The position numbers and the translations under genes are program-made. A stretch of 57,045 nucleotides of DNA from an uncultured bacterium (GTDB taxonomy: Bacteria; Cyanobacteriota; Vampirovibrionia; Gastranaerophilales; Gastranaerophilaceae), in assembly GCA_902792085.1 (NCBI GenBank), contig CADAYE010000008.1:1-57045 (forward strand). Reading direction: 5' to 3'. Of this stretch, positions 8,481 to 16,046 are shown piece after piece. Positions within the stretch are counted from its first letter, which is position 1. Every line of letters begins with the position of its first letter. Below the pieces are notes generated by a model. It saw only the letters and a list, made by a program, of their open reading frames with translations. It was not told the origin of the DNA and ran no database searches.

Positions 8481-8633
8481 CTATGCTCTTTCCTTTGCAG
8501 TAATAGCAAGTTTATGACGACCTTTTGCACGGCGTCTGTTTAATACTTCTCTGCCACCCGGAGTAGCCATTCTTGCTCTGAATCCGCTTACATTTTGTCT
8601 TTTTCTTTTAGTTCCTTCTAGTGTACGTTTCAT
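8481..8633 (-). CDS. rpmH: 50S ribosomal protein L34
   Basis: A 50-aa protein beginning [19 protein letters not shown] and continuing [20 protein letters not shown], the L34 signature, then HKLAIT. It is a basic, extended protein of the large ribosomal subunit that threads into 23S rRNA. Length is typical. It heads the rpmH-rnpA cluster, commonly found near oriC, although no dnaA or DnaA-box cluster is visible here. The start is preceded by AAGGAAAT on the minus strand. Confidence 0.97.
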   Translation of the reverse strand: MKRTLEGTKRKRQNVSGFRARMATPGGREVLNRRRAKGRHKLAITAKERA

Positions 8634-8727
8634 TTTTTATTTCCTTTGCTATTTTTATCGTATAATACAGATGTTATAGTAAAAAAAACTAATAGTCAAC
8701 AAAACAAAAAAGGAATGGTTAAATAAT

Positions 8728-9558
8728 ATGAAGAAAATCGGTTTTATAGGCTGCGGAAAAATGGCAGGCGCAATTATCAGCGCAATTAAAGAAGATTATA
8801 ATGTTATAGGTTCTGAAATAAGTGAAGAATTTGCAAAATCAGCTTCTCAAAGACTTGGAATAGAAGTTTATTGTGACAACAGAAAACTTGCACAAGACTC
8901 TGATGTCATTTTTATTGCAACAAAACCAAATCAGGCGGTCGAAGTTTTAGAGGGGATAAAAGATTTGATTACTCCCCAAAAACTTGTTGTATCAATCTGC
9001 GCAGGAGTCACGACAAAAAAAATTGAGAATATTTTAAATCCCTCTACCTCTGGGAGAGGGTGTCACGAAGTGACGGGTGAGGGTAAAAAAGTTATAAGAA
9101 TTATGCCAAACACTCCTGCGCTTGTAAAACTCGGAATGTTTGGAATTTGTGCCGGTTCAAAAGCGACAGATGAAGATGTAAAATTTATTGAAAATTTACT
9201 TTCCTCTATCGGAAAATGCATTGATGTAACAGAAAAACAAATGGATATTGTAACGGCAATTTCAGGTTCAGGACCTGCATTTTTCTATCAGGTTATAGAA
9301 GATATGGCTCGTGCCGGTGAAAAACTTGGGCTTGAATACGAAAAATCACTTACTCTTGCAACTCAAACTGCTTTAGGTTCTGCTCAAATGATTTTTAACA
9401 GAGGAGAAACTCCTGTTCAGACTTTAATTGATAATGTAGCAACCAAAGGCGGATGCACTTTTGTCGGAATACAAGAAATGAAAAAATATGACAGCACAAA
9501 AGTTTTTTATGATGTCATAGACAAAACTACCCAAAAAGCCTGCGAATTGGGAAAATAG
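8728..9558 (+). CDS. proC: Pyrroline-5-carboxylate reductase (with in-frame repeat insert)
   Basis: Reduces 1-pyrroline-5-carboxylate to proline with NAD(P)H. The Rossmann start MKKIGFIGCGKMAGAI, the IMPNTPALVKLGM block and the C-terminal signature AISGSGPAFFYQVIEDM...VATKGGCTFVGI are intact. Between the IENIL helix and KKVIRIMPNTP sit about 15 extra residues (NPSTSGRGCHEVTGEG, 104-119), encoded by a family A palindromic element. They fall just before the conserved MPNTP strand, probably in a surface loop. AAGGA lies 14 bases before the ATG, a long spacing. The gene stands alone. Confidence 0.95.
   Translation: MKKIGFIGCGKMAGAIISAIKEDYNVIGSEISEEFAKSASQRLGIEVYCDNRKLAQDSDVIFIATKPNQAVEVLEGIKDLITPQKLVVSICAGVTTKKIENILNPSTSGRGCHEVTGEGKKVIRIMPNTPALVKLGMFGICAGSKATDEDVKFIENLLSSIGKCIDVTEKQMDIVTAISGSGPAFFYQVIEDMARAGEKLGLEYEKSLTLATQTALGSAQMIFNRGETPVQTLIDNVATKGGCTFVGIQEMKKYDSTKVFYDVIDKTTQKACELGK
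9040..9084. repeat. Family A palindromic element inside proC
   Basis: A 45-bp (15-codon) segment: CCCTCTACCTCTGGGAGAGG, then TCAC-GAA-GTGA, then GGGTGAGGGT. It folds as two small hairpins with complementary ends and has no counterpart in ordinary ProC. Confidence 0.8.
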
Positions 9559-9626
9559 ATAAGTGAAAAGTGAATAGTAAATGGTGAATAGCTGTTATCA
9601 GTTTATTAATTTAGCAATTAAAATAT

Positions 9627-9917
9627 TTAGAAATGCATATCAATTTTTGACTGTTTACCGTTTACTTTTTCATCTTCCATACGCATCAATGAACCAATTG
9701 TAAAGTTCTGAGCAACAGTTTTGTTTATTTCAAAGGCTACATCACCGTTAAATACTTCTTCATTTTCTTCCAAAAAATTGAACAGAGGTTCTGTCGGCGC
9801 TTTGATTAAATTTTCCAAAGACTGACCTGCCTGCTGAATCGTTCTTTCAGGAACCTGAATGTTAAATCCGAAAGGTTTATAAGGTCTGTTAAAACTGAAT
9901 TGTGAATTTTCTGCCAT
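9627..9917 (-). CDS. Small soluble protein, unknown function
   Basis: The ATG at 9917 is chosen because GAGGA lies six bases upstream; a longer frame to 9950 has no support. The product is about 96 aa, beginning MAENSQFSFNRPYKPFGFNI. The start is rich in Phe, Asn and Pro; the rest looks helical (IQQAGQSLENLIKAPTEPLF), acidic and without membrane segment. No family is recognised. It is divergent from the Fe-S protein gene at 10043. Confidence 0.65.
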   Translation of the reverse strand: MAENSQFSFNRPYKPFGFNIQVPERTIQQAGQSLENLIKAPTEPLFNFLEENEEVFNGDVAFEINKTVAQNFTIGSLMRMEDEKVNGKQSKIDMHF

Positions 9918-10042
9918 GATTAATCCTCTTTCAATATTAGTTATTAACAATGTCGGATATGTTTTGGAAAAAGTTTAATAATTTTGGTTATTTATTAAAA
10001 TTTGTTTACAAAAACTTTGTTTTATCGTGCTATCATTTTGTT

Positions 10043-11182
10043 ATGAAAACGCTAAAAGACTATGAAAAAGAACTTTCTAAATGCTCAAAATGCGGTCAGT
10101 GTCAGGTTGCCTGCCCTATATATAAACTTACAAAAAATGACTGCACCGTCAGCCGTGGTAAATTCATTATGCTTCATGGGGTTACACAGGGAGAACTAAA
10201 ACTGTCAAAAAATATCAACAAATACCTTGATATGTGTTTAAAGTGCGGTAAATGCTCGGATTTTTGCCCCGCAGGAATTGATGCGCTTGAAATTATAACC
10301 TGCGCAAAGCAAGAATATATGAAAACCACGTTTTTAAGTAAAATTATAAACTTTTTCCAGAGTAAATTAGTGTTTTCTAATTTTATTAAAATTGGGGAAT
10401 TAATATTTCGTCATTCTGAGCAGGGGCTTCTTCGGAATAAGACCCTCGGAATGACAGAGTGCGAAGAATCTTCTTATATTACGAAAGAGAATTGTTTATC
10501 CGTTATGTATTTCAAAGGTTGTGTTAATAAGGTTTTACCTGATTCAGACAAATATTTAAAAAAAATATTTGAAAAATCAGATATTGAAATTATTACACCC
10601 GATTTTGACTGCTGCGGACTGCCGTTTTTATCCGAAGGCAATTTGGAAAGATTTGAACAGTCTGCTAAAACTAATATTGCAAACTTAAACACTTCTTATG
10701 ATTACCTTGTAACAGATTGCGCAAGTTGTGAAAGTACTCTGCTTTCCTATAAAAAGTATTTTGACTGCAACATCACATCAGAAAAGTTGCTTAATTGGGG
10801 CGATATAATAGCACTTAAAGATTTAAAATTTGAATTTAAACACCCTCTAAAAGTGACTTTTCACAAACCGTGCCATCTGAAAAACGATTCATTTTTCGAA
10901 AAAATTATTCAAAACTGCACAAATGTTGAATATATTAAAATGAACGATTATGATGAGTGTTGTGGTTTTGCGGGTAGTTTCGCACTCAAAAACCGTGGAC
11001 TTTCAAAAGAAATATCAAAAAATAAAGCACTAAATATCCGAAATACCAATGCCGATTATGTCATAACCTCTTGTCCTGCTTGTATTTTAGGACTAAAACA
11101 AGGTTTATTTTTAACAGGGAACAAAAAAACAAAAGTTGTCAGCCTTTTAGAATTTCTTTCAATTGCGGATAAAGTTTATTAA
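10043..11182 (+). CDS. GlcF/LutA-type Fe-S oxidoreductase subunit (with repeat insert)
   Basis: A 379-aa protein with two N-terminal [4Fe-4S] ferredoxin motifs (C14/C17/C20/C24 and C65/C68/C71/C75) followed by two cysteine-rich CCG domains (FDCCGLPF and DECCGFAGSF with distal CxxC partners). This is the layout of the glycolate oxidase iron-sulfur subunit and lactate-utilisation and heterodisulfide-reductase relatives. It likely passes electrons from a flavin dehydrogenase to the quinone pool; no flavoprotein partner is adjacent. Residues about 123-144 come from a family C repeat. The start fits TATCAT (10031-10036) plus six bases with no Shine-Dalgarno. An open frame extends upstream to 9950 but lacks family similarity. 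Confidence 0.85.
   Translation: MKTLKDYEKELSKCSKCGQCQVACPIYKLTKNDCTVSRGKFIMLHGVTQGELKLSKNINKYLDMCLKCGKCSDFCPAGIDALEIITCAKQEYMKTTFLSKIINFFQSKLVFSNFIKIGELIFRHSEQGLLRNKTLGMTECEESSYITKENCLSVMYFKGCVNKVLPDSDKYLKKIFEKSDIEIITPDFDCCGLPFLSEGNLERFEQSAKTNIANLNTSYDYLVTDCASCESTLLSYKKYFDCNITSEKLLNWGDIIALKDLKFEFKHPLKVTFHKPCHLKNDSFFEKIIQNCTNVEYIKMNDYDECCGFAGSFALKNRGLSKEISKNKALNIRNTNADYVITSCPACILGLKQGLFLTGNKKTKVVSLLEFLSIADKVY
10409..10474. repeat. Family C palindromic element inside the GlcF-like gene
   Basis: CGTCATTCTGAGCAGGGGCT to GCGAAGAATCTTC, with an internal CGGAATGACAGAG. It encodes RHSEQGLLRNKTLGMTECEE in frame, between an amphipathic helix and the first CCG domain. Confidence 0.75.
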
Positions 11183-11216
11183 CTTTTGTAACAAAAATAA
11201 CTTTCTTTGAAATATA

Positions 11217-11376
11217 TATAATAGTATATACTTTATATATACAAGAGAGCATTAAATAAACACGAGAGATATTAAGAGAGAGATTTACAATCCGTTTAAA
11301 TAGTAAAGAGAGAACATTTAATTCCTATTCCTAATTCCCTAAAAGATTTTACCCCGCAACTAGCGGGGATTTTTTT
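11217..11376 (+). promoter_or_regulatory. Candidate leader RNA or sRNA upstream of thrC
   Basis: TATAAT at 11217-11222 could start a transcript near 11229. The next 120 bases carry four GAGAG blocks (11245, 11264, 11276, 11308), each followed by an A/T-rich ATTA or TTTA. The stretch ends in an intrinsic terminator at 11352-11376, only 34 bases before thrC. It could be a free sRNA, an attenuated thrC leader, or the terminator of the upstream gene. Confidence 0.4.
11352..11376 (+). terminator. Intrinsic terminator upstream of thrC
   Basis: CCCCGC-AACTA-GCGGGG followed by ATTTTTTT. It terminates the transcript from 10043 or a thrC leader. Confidence 0.85.
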
Positions 11377-11409
11377 GTAGTAAAATAATAAAAAAGAAAA
11401 GAGGGAAAT

Positions 11410-12459
11410 ATGTACGAAGGATTAATAAACAAATACAGACAATATTTGCCTGTTAGTGATTCAACACCTGTTGTAACTTTGAACGAAGGTAACACACCGC
11501 TTATAAAGGCTGACAATTTAGCAAAAAAAATCGGACTTGATGCGGAAATTTATTTGAAATTTGAGGGCTGTAACCCGACAGGCAGTTTTAAGGACCGAGG
11601 AATGACAATGGCAGTTACAAAGGCAAAGGAATCAGGTTCAGGCGCTATAATTTGTGCTTCAACAGGAAACACATCGGCTTCTGCAGCAGCTTATGGAGCC
11701 AAAGCAGGTTTAAAGACTTTTGTACTTATTCCTGACGGATATATTGCTTTAGGCAAACTTTCACAAGCAATGATGTATGGTGCGGAAATTATTGCCATTC
11801 AGGGGAATTTTGACAGAGCATTGGAAGTTGTTCGTGAAATTGCCGAAAAATACCCGATTACTCTTGTAAATTCGGTTAATCCGTATAGAATTGAGGGGCA
11901 AAAAACAGGTGCTTTTGAAATTTGTGAGGCATTAGGTCAGGCTCCTGATTATCACTTTATACCTGTCGGAAACGCAGGAAATATTACCGCATATTGGAAA
12001 GGTTACAAAGAATTTTACGATTTAGGTAAAATTTCTGCTAAACCGAAAATGATGGGTTTTGAAGCAGAAGGTGCCGCAGCAATTGTAAAAGGCGAAAGAA
12101 TTATGAATCCTGAAACGCTTGCAACTGCTATAAGAATAGGTAATCCTGCAAGTTGGGAAAAAGCCGAAGCGGCTCGTGATGAAAGTAACGGTATGATTAA
12201 TTTTGTAACTGATGACGAAATCGTTAAAGCATATAAACTTATCGCATCAACTGAAGGTGTATTGGCAGAACCTGCATCTGCCGCTTCTGTTGCAGGACTT
12301 ATAAAAGTAAAGAATCAGATCAAAGAAGGTTCAAAAATCGTTTGCATTTTGACAGGAAACGGCTTAAAAGACCCTGATAATGCCATTAAATATTCAAATG
12401 CGGATGTTAAAAAGACCACATCCGATATTACTGATATTCTGAAGGTTATGAATATTTAA
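11410..12459 (+). CDS. thrC: Threonine synthase
   Basis: A 349-aa PLP-dependent lyase converting O-phosphohomoserine to threonine. The family hallmark [18 protein letters not shown] places the PLP-binding lysine at K61. [14 protein letters not shown] is the phosphate/cofactor loop, [12 protein letters not shown] the second PLP-binding turn, and [13 protein letters not shown] the C-terminal signature. Length suits the short class typical of Gram-positives and cyanobacteria. GAGGG lies about five bases before the ATG. No other threonine-pathway gene is adjacent. The terminator 34 bases upstream and a Cys-codon-rich mini-ORF downstream are noted separately. Confidence 0.96.
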   Translation: MYEGLINKYRQYLPVSDSTPVVTLNEGNTPLIKADNLAKKIGLDAEIYLKFEGCNPTGSFKDRGMTMAVTKAKESGSGAIICASTGNTSASAAAYGAKAGLKTFVLIPDGYIALGKLSQAMMYGAEIIAIQGNFDRALEVVREIAEKYPITLVNSVNPYRIEGQKTGAFEICEALGQAPDYHFIPVGNAGNITAYWKGYKEFYDLGKISAKPKMMGFEAEGAAAIVKGERIMNPETLATAIRIGNPASWEKAEAARDESNGMINFVTDDEIVKAYKLIASTEGVLAEPASAASVAGLIKVKNQIKEGSKIVCILTGNGLKDPDNAIKYSNADVKKTTSDITDILKVMNI

Positions 12460-12478
12460 TCATTATCCGATTTCCTTA

Positions 12479-12507
12479 TTGACAAAAAATAATTTTTCGT
12501 GTTTTAT
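12479..12507 (+). promoter_or_regulatory. Sigma-70-type promoter of the polycysteine leader
   Basis: A consensus -35 TTGACA (12479-12484), a 17-base spacer and TTTTAT (12502-12507). The predicted start is about 12514-12515, coinciding with the ATG at 12515. Confidence 0.5.
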
Positions 12508-12514
12508 GAGTGTT

Positions 12515-12571
12515 ATGAAATATTCATTTGTAGAAAATTTAATTTGTTGTTGCTGTAAGTCTTGTTGTTAA
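12515..12571 (+). CDS. Polycysteine leader peptide (candidate Cys-responsive attenuator)
   Basis: An 18-codon ORF reading MKYSFVENLICCCCKSCC then TAA, so six of the last seven codons but one are Cys (TGT/TGC). An in-frame ATG three codons earlier (12506) overlaps the proposed -10 box. There is no Shine-Dalgarno; the promoter would make the transcript leaderless. The Cys codons overlap the 5' arm of a hairpin (GTAAGT...ACTTAC, 12555-12579), and a terminator follows at 12627-12658. Ribosome stalling on Cys codons could therefore alter folding before the downstream gene. Polycysteine leaders acting this way are known in mycobacteria; function here is inference. The downstream gene has no evident link to sulfur. 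Confidence 0.5.
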   Translation: MKYSFVENLICCCCKSCC

Positions 12572-12626
12572 GAACTTACTTGTAATTTTTTGCGCAGATT
12601 AAACGGTTATCACATAAAAGTATAAA

Positions 12627-12658
12627 AAAGTTCTTAAATATGTTTTAAGAACTTTTTT
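12627..12658 (+). terminator. Intrinsic terminator between mini-ORF and membrane-protein gene
   Basis: AAAGTTCTTAAA, a short loop and TTTAAGAACTTT followed by more Ts. It lies 18 bases before the next ATG, so it either ends the thrC/leader transcript or works as an attenuator. Confidence 0.8.
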
Positions 12659-12675
12659 TAACGGGAGAAATACAA

Positions 12676-14367
12676 ATGAAAATAGAAAAGATTAACAATA
12701 CCCTGAGTTTTAATGCCTCAATGGGCGGTTTATCGAATGCTCTCTACACCCTGAGTAATAATGACATGCTGAACGCTTCTTTTGTTGACATTTTTGCAAT
12801 GGACACCCCTCGCACTGTAGTGGAAACAAAAAACAGAGGTAAACAAGCCGGAATTGAAATGGGTTTTAGAGAATACACAGGGACATTTATTGCCGAATTT
12901 TCAGCTGCGTTATTTGCAGTTTTTGCTTCAAAATTTATTTCTAAAAAACTTAAACCCGAAGTCAAAGTTAATTCAAGTTCTTGGATAACCAACAACGGTT
13001 TATATGTATTTTCAAAAATATATGAGAAGTCGAATAAATCACCAAAGGATTATGTAAAAAATATTTTTGATTCTATGTACGGTGTTTCCGGGAATAAAAC
13101 AGTTGAATTTTCAAAACTTAAAAAAGAAAAAAGTCTAAGTGTTATTGAAAAGTTAGCAAATCTTATCAGCAATAAGTCTATTAAAGATAAAAATCTCAAA
13201 AAAACATTATCAGAGATACAGGATGAAATAATCAGCCTTAGCGGTGCGGATAATAATATAACTATCAAATCCGGTTCAAGCCAAGTTTCATCAAATCTTA
13301 CCCATGCATTGAGAGATATTGTTGATTCCGGAAGAAATATTTTCTTTACTGAAACAAAACAAAGTTCAAATAACATCATATCAAAACTTAAATCAATGAA
13401 TAATTTGCGTATAGGAATTGCAATACCTTTATCAATGGGGCTTGCAATTACAAATCAATACCTCAACAGATATTTAACTAAACGCAGAACAGGAATTGAC
13501 AATTTTGTCGGCGAAAACGGCTATGAAAACAATGTCAAAAACAAAAACGAAAAAAATAATGAAAAAGGATTGTGGCTCAAAAAACTTATTTCTGCCGGAA
13601 TTTTTGTCTTGATGCTTTCCAAAGTTATGGGTGTAAAAAAGCCGATAGATTTAGTTAAAAAACTTGAATTTGACGGACCGGTCACAAGCGGAAATGCAAT
13701 TAAAACAATATACGGAACACTAATTTTAGGAAGAATATTTGCATCAAAAGACTCTACAGAATTGCGTGAAACTAATGTTCGTGACTATTTAGGATTTCTT
13801 AATTGGCTTGTATTAGGCGGGTTTGTTTCAAAAGGTGTTGCTCAAATACTTGACCCGAACCAAGAAAAATTGTTTAATATTACAAAGAAAGGCACAGGAA
13901 TAAAACATTGGCTTAGAGATATTTCTTTAAAATCTCAAAAAGAAATTTTGGCTGGTGGCGGTGACGTAAAAGCAAATTTAAGAAAATTGAATTTTGCTCA
14001 AATATCCGGGATTTTATATAGCGCATTAATGTTAGGAGTTCTGCTCCCGAAATTAAATATATGGATGACCAAAGGGCAGGCAAAAAAAGATATAAAAAAT
14101 GTTAAAAATGAAATCCCAAAAAAAAAGGGTAACTATATACAATGTTACAGTAAATATGTCTGTCATTGCGAGGAGGAAATGGCTTTCCGACGAAGCAATC
14201 CAGTTATTTCATCATTATCGACAAATCACATACAGGCTCACAAGGCTCATTATTATTTCGCCTGTTCGCTTTGTATCGCAATGACATGCTACTGTAAAAT
14301 AGTATATAATTACCTAAACAAATCAGCAAATATATCAATGAAAAAATTTGTTGAATGCACAAAATAA
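12676..14367 (+). CDS. Large membrane protein with N-terminal F-x-A motif, unknown function
   Basis: A 563-aa protein preceded by GGGAG eight bases before the ATG. Its N terminus (KINNTLSFNASMGG, F12) carries the N-x-x-F-x-[G/A] motif shared by several unrelated proteins here. Hydrophobic segments lie at about 77-95, 246-262, 309-325, 338-356, 374-392 and 439-458, with a polar helical region between the first two. Residues 496-537 (HCEEEMAFRRSNP...) are encoded by a 126-bp family B element, so the natural C terminus was probably near residue 495 and the last 68 residues are acquired. A -10-like TATAAT follows the element. No known family is recognised. Confidence 0.7.
   Translation: MKIEKINNTLSFNASMGGLSNALYTLSNNDMLNASFVDIFAMDTPRTVVETKNRGKQAGIEMGFREYTGTFIAEFSAALFAVFASKFISKKLKPEVKVNSSSWITNNGLYVFSKIYEKSNKSPKDYVKNIFDSMYGVSGNKTVEFSKLKKEKSLSVIEKLANLISNKSIKDKNLKKTLSEIQDEIISLSGADNNITIKSGSSQVSSNLTHALRDIVDSGRNIFFTETKQSSNNIISKLKSMNNLRIGIAIPLSMGLAITNQYLNRYLTKRRTGIDNFVGENGYENNVKNKNEKNNEKGLWLKKLISAGIFVLMLSKVMGVKKPIDLVKKLEFDGPVTSGNAIKTIYGTLILGRIFASKDSTELRETNVRDYLGFLNWLVLGGFVSKGVAQILDPNQEKLFNITKKGTGIKHWLRDISLKSQKEILAGGGDVKANLRKLNFAQISGILYSALMLGVLLPKLNIWMTKGQAKKDIKNVKNEIPKKKGNYIQCYSKYVCHCEEEMAFRRSNPVISSLSTNHIQAHKAHYYFACSLCIAMTCYCKIVYNYLNKSANISMKKFVECTK
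14161..14286. mobile_element. Family B MITE-like element with 11-bp terminal inverted repeats
   Basis: TGTCATTGCGA at 14161-14171 is the exact reverse complement of TCGCAATGACA at 14276-14286. The 126 bp (42 codons) carries no stop in the frame it interrupts. Its left end continues AGGAGGAAATGGC...GAAGCAATCC, matching the ends flanking the GIY-YIG gene at 52628. Confidence 0.75.
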
Positions 14368-14378
14368 AGGTATAGAGT

Positions 14379-14990
14379 ATGAAAAAGATTTTATGTTACG
14401 GAGATTCAAACACATTCGGATATAATCCTTGTGATGCATCAAGGTATGATGAGCATACAAGATGGACTGCCCTTTTGCAAAATATTTTGGGGGACAGATA
14501 TCAAATTATTGAAGAAGGTATGTGTGACAGAACAGGAATTGCCAATAATGACAACGGCTTTTTGTTTTCGGCACAAAAACATTTTCCAAAATTAATGCCA
14601 AAAACAAAGGAAGTTGATATTCTTGTTCTATGGATAGGGACAAATGATTTGCAATTCAAATATAATTTGTCTTTAGAGCAGATTGAAAAGGGACTTGAAA
14701 AACTTATTGTAATTGCGCAAAATTATGCTAAAAAAATCATTTTAATACCTTCTGTTGAACTTTCAGACAACATTTTAGACGGATATTTCCGTTGTCAGTT
14801 TGACAATGTAAGTGTTGCAAAATCAAAAGAAATGAGTAAAATTTATAAAAAACTCCGTCGGATTTATAATCTTGAATATTTTGACATTAACGAATTTGTA
14901 AAACCATCGGAAGTTGATGGTTTGCACTATGATGCAAACGGGCATAAAATTATCGCTCAAAAATTGTCTGAAGTAATTTTAAATATTTGA
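14379..14990 (+). CDS. SGNH/GDSL-family hydrolase
   Basis: A 203-aa cytoplasmic esterase/lipase-like hydrolase. Block I is LCYGDSNTFGYNP, with nucleophile Ser in GDSN; the oxyanion-loop Gly and Asn blocks are present (LWIGTNDLQ), and block V is DGLHYDANGHKII, supplying the catalytic Asp and His. The RWTALLQNILGDRYQIIEEG layout resembles arylesterase-type members that act on small acetyl esters, but the substrate cannot be read from sequence. There is no signal peptide. AAAGG lies about nine bases upstream of the ATG. It follows the membrane-protein gene by 11 bases, so the two are probably cotranscribed. Confidence 0.88.
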   Translation: MKKILCYGDSNTFGYNPCDASRYDEHTRWTALLQNILGDRYQIIEEGMCDRTGIANNDNGFLFSAQKHFPKLMPKTKEVDILVLWIGTNDLQFKYNLSLEQIEKGLEKLIVIAQNYAKKIILIPSVELSDNILDGYFRCQFDNVSVAKSKEMSKIYKKLRRIYNLEYFDINEFVKPSEVDGLHYDANGHKIIAQKLSEVILNI

Positions 14991-15046
14991 GTAGTATATT
15001 TTTTTGTTACTTATAATATATTTTATGTATTTAGTTTCAAATATTA

Positions 15047-15418
15047 TTAATTCAAAATCCCTGCGGTTTCGTTATACATTATCATGTTAAAATCTGAAAC
15101 CGTCAGATGAGGATTGCTTTTCATAAACTTTTTGACATCAAATTTGCATTTGTATTTATCAAGTTTTTCAAGAATTTTCGGTTCATTTTCATGTTCATTT
15201 TTTCTTTTGGTTATAAATTCGTTTAACAGATAAATAACATCATCTTCGGTTAATTCAGGTCTTTGGCTGATAGAAACTTCGTCATTGTCATCTTCATCAA
15301 GTAATCTGCGTTCGTCTTCGTCGTTTTGCTGCTGATTTTGACGCTTGTTTTCCTGCCCTGTCGAAACTGCGGATTCTATTTTTTGATTGAACGGATTACC
15401 GTTTACAAAATTGAACAT
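15047..15418 (-). CDS. Acidic small protein, unknown function
   Basis: A 123-aa soluble protein starting MFNFVNGNPFNQKI. A Gln-rich then strongly acidic linker (NDEDERRLLDEDDNDE, about 33-48) is followed by a compact helical C-terminal part (PELTEDDVIYLLNEFITKR...). An AAAGGA site lies about eight bases before the ATG. A perfect hairpin with a T-run sits in its leader. No family is recognised. Confidence 0.65.
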   Translation of the reverse strand: MFNFVNGNPFNQKIESAVSTGQENKRQNQQQNDEDERRLLDEDDNDEVSISQRPELTEDDVIYLLNEFITKRKNEHENEPKILEKLDKYKCKFDVKKFMKSNPHLTVSDFNMIMYNETAGILN

Positions 15419-15438
15419 AGTCTTCGTCCTTTATGTTA

Positions 15439-15468
15439 AAAAGTACCGACAAAAATATCGGTACTTTT
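15439..15468 (-). terminator. Terminator-like hairpin in the 5' leader of the acidic protein gene
   Basis: AAAAGTACCGA and TCGGTACTTTT pair around a short A/T loop with a T-run on either strand. It lies between divergent genes, upstream of 15418 on the minus strand, so it may act as an attenuator; no gene ends here. Confidence 0.5.
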
Positions 15469-15605
15469 ACTATTTTTCTTTAATCAATTCGGTCATTTAA
15501 AGTATTTTTAAGGTATTACTAATTTTTGCATGTTCATATAACAAAAAAAATGATATAATTCGTGTGTTCGTTTATGTAAATTTTTGGAATTATTGAAAGG
15601 AGAAA

Positions 15606-15980
15606 ATGATGGAAGAACAAAGAGGTAAAAATTGGTTAGCAACAATGCTTGCATGTTGGTTTTTAGGGCCTTTGGGTATGCACAGATTTTATACGGGTAA
15701 GCAAAACTCTGCTTGGGTAATGCTCGTTTTAACAATATTAACATGTACTGCTCCTATCAGTTGGATTTGGTCTATTGTTGACGGATTTATGATTGCTCTG
15801 GGCAAATTTAAACATGCTGACGGAAGCGAATTATATGAAAGAATCAATTGGGTTGGTATTGTTTATATAGTTTTGGCTATACTCGGAATAGTGATTGTAT
15901 TATTTTATTCTGCAACAATTTTGGCTCTTGCAAGTGCAATGGCAGGTGGCGCAGGTGCAGGCACAGGTGCAGGATTTTAA
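15606..15980 (+). CDS. TM2-domain membrane protein
   Basis: A 124-aa protein with a TM2 domain: WLATMLACWFLGPLGMHRFYTGK, then a second hydrophobic segment ending IWSIVDGFMIALG. The G-x-x-x-x-HRFY-x-G pattern and the Asp in SIVDGF are family hallmarks. A third hydrophobic helix (about 82-105) precedes a Gly/Ala-rich tail (AGGAGAGTGAGF). TM2 proteins are poorly understood. AAGGAG gives three bases to the ATG at 15606 and six to the ATG at 15609, so the second is as likely. A strong hairpin follows the stop. Confidence 0.88.
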   Translation: MMEEQRGKNWLATMLACWFLGPLGMHRFYTGKQNSAWVMLVLTILTCTAPISWIWSIVDGFMIALGKFKHADGSELYERINWVGIVYIVLAILGIVIVLFYSATILALASAMAGGAGAGTGAGF

Positions 15981-16001
15981 TTAAGATAAATATATAAATG
16001 T

Positions 16002-16031
16002 AAAGGCTGTACTAAAATGAGTACAGCCTTT
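16002..16031 (+). terminator. Hairpin after TM2 gene
   Basis: A perfect 12-bp stem, AAAGGCTGTACT/AGTACAGCCTTT, with loop AAAATG. It is followed by ATAATA rather than a T-run, and the TATAAT at 16031-16036 is a likely -10 box for the next gene. Confidence 0.6.
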
Positions 16032-16046
16032 ATAATACTTGTTGGT

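Noticed and set aside
9950-10042. 31-codon upstream extension of the GlcF-like gene
   Set aside because: It lacks family similarity and a ribosome site; the ATG at 10043 has an ideal leaderless -10 box and the family start.
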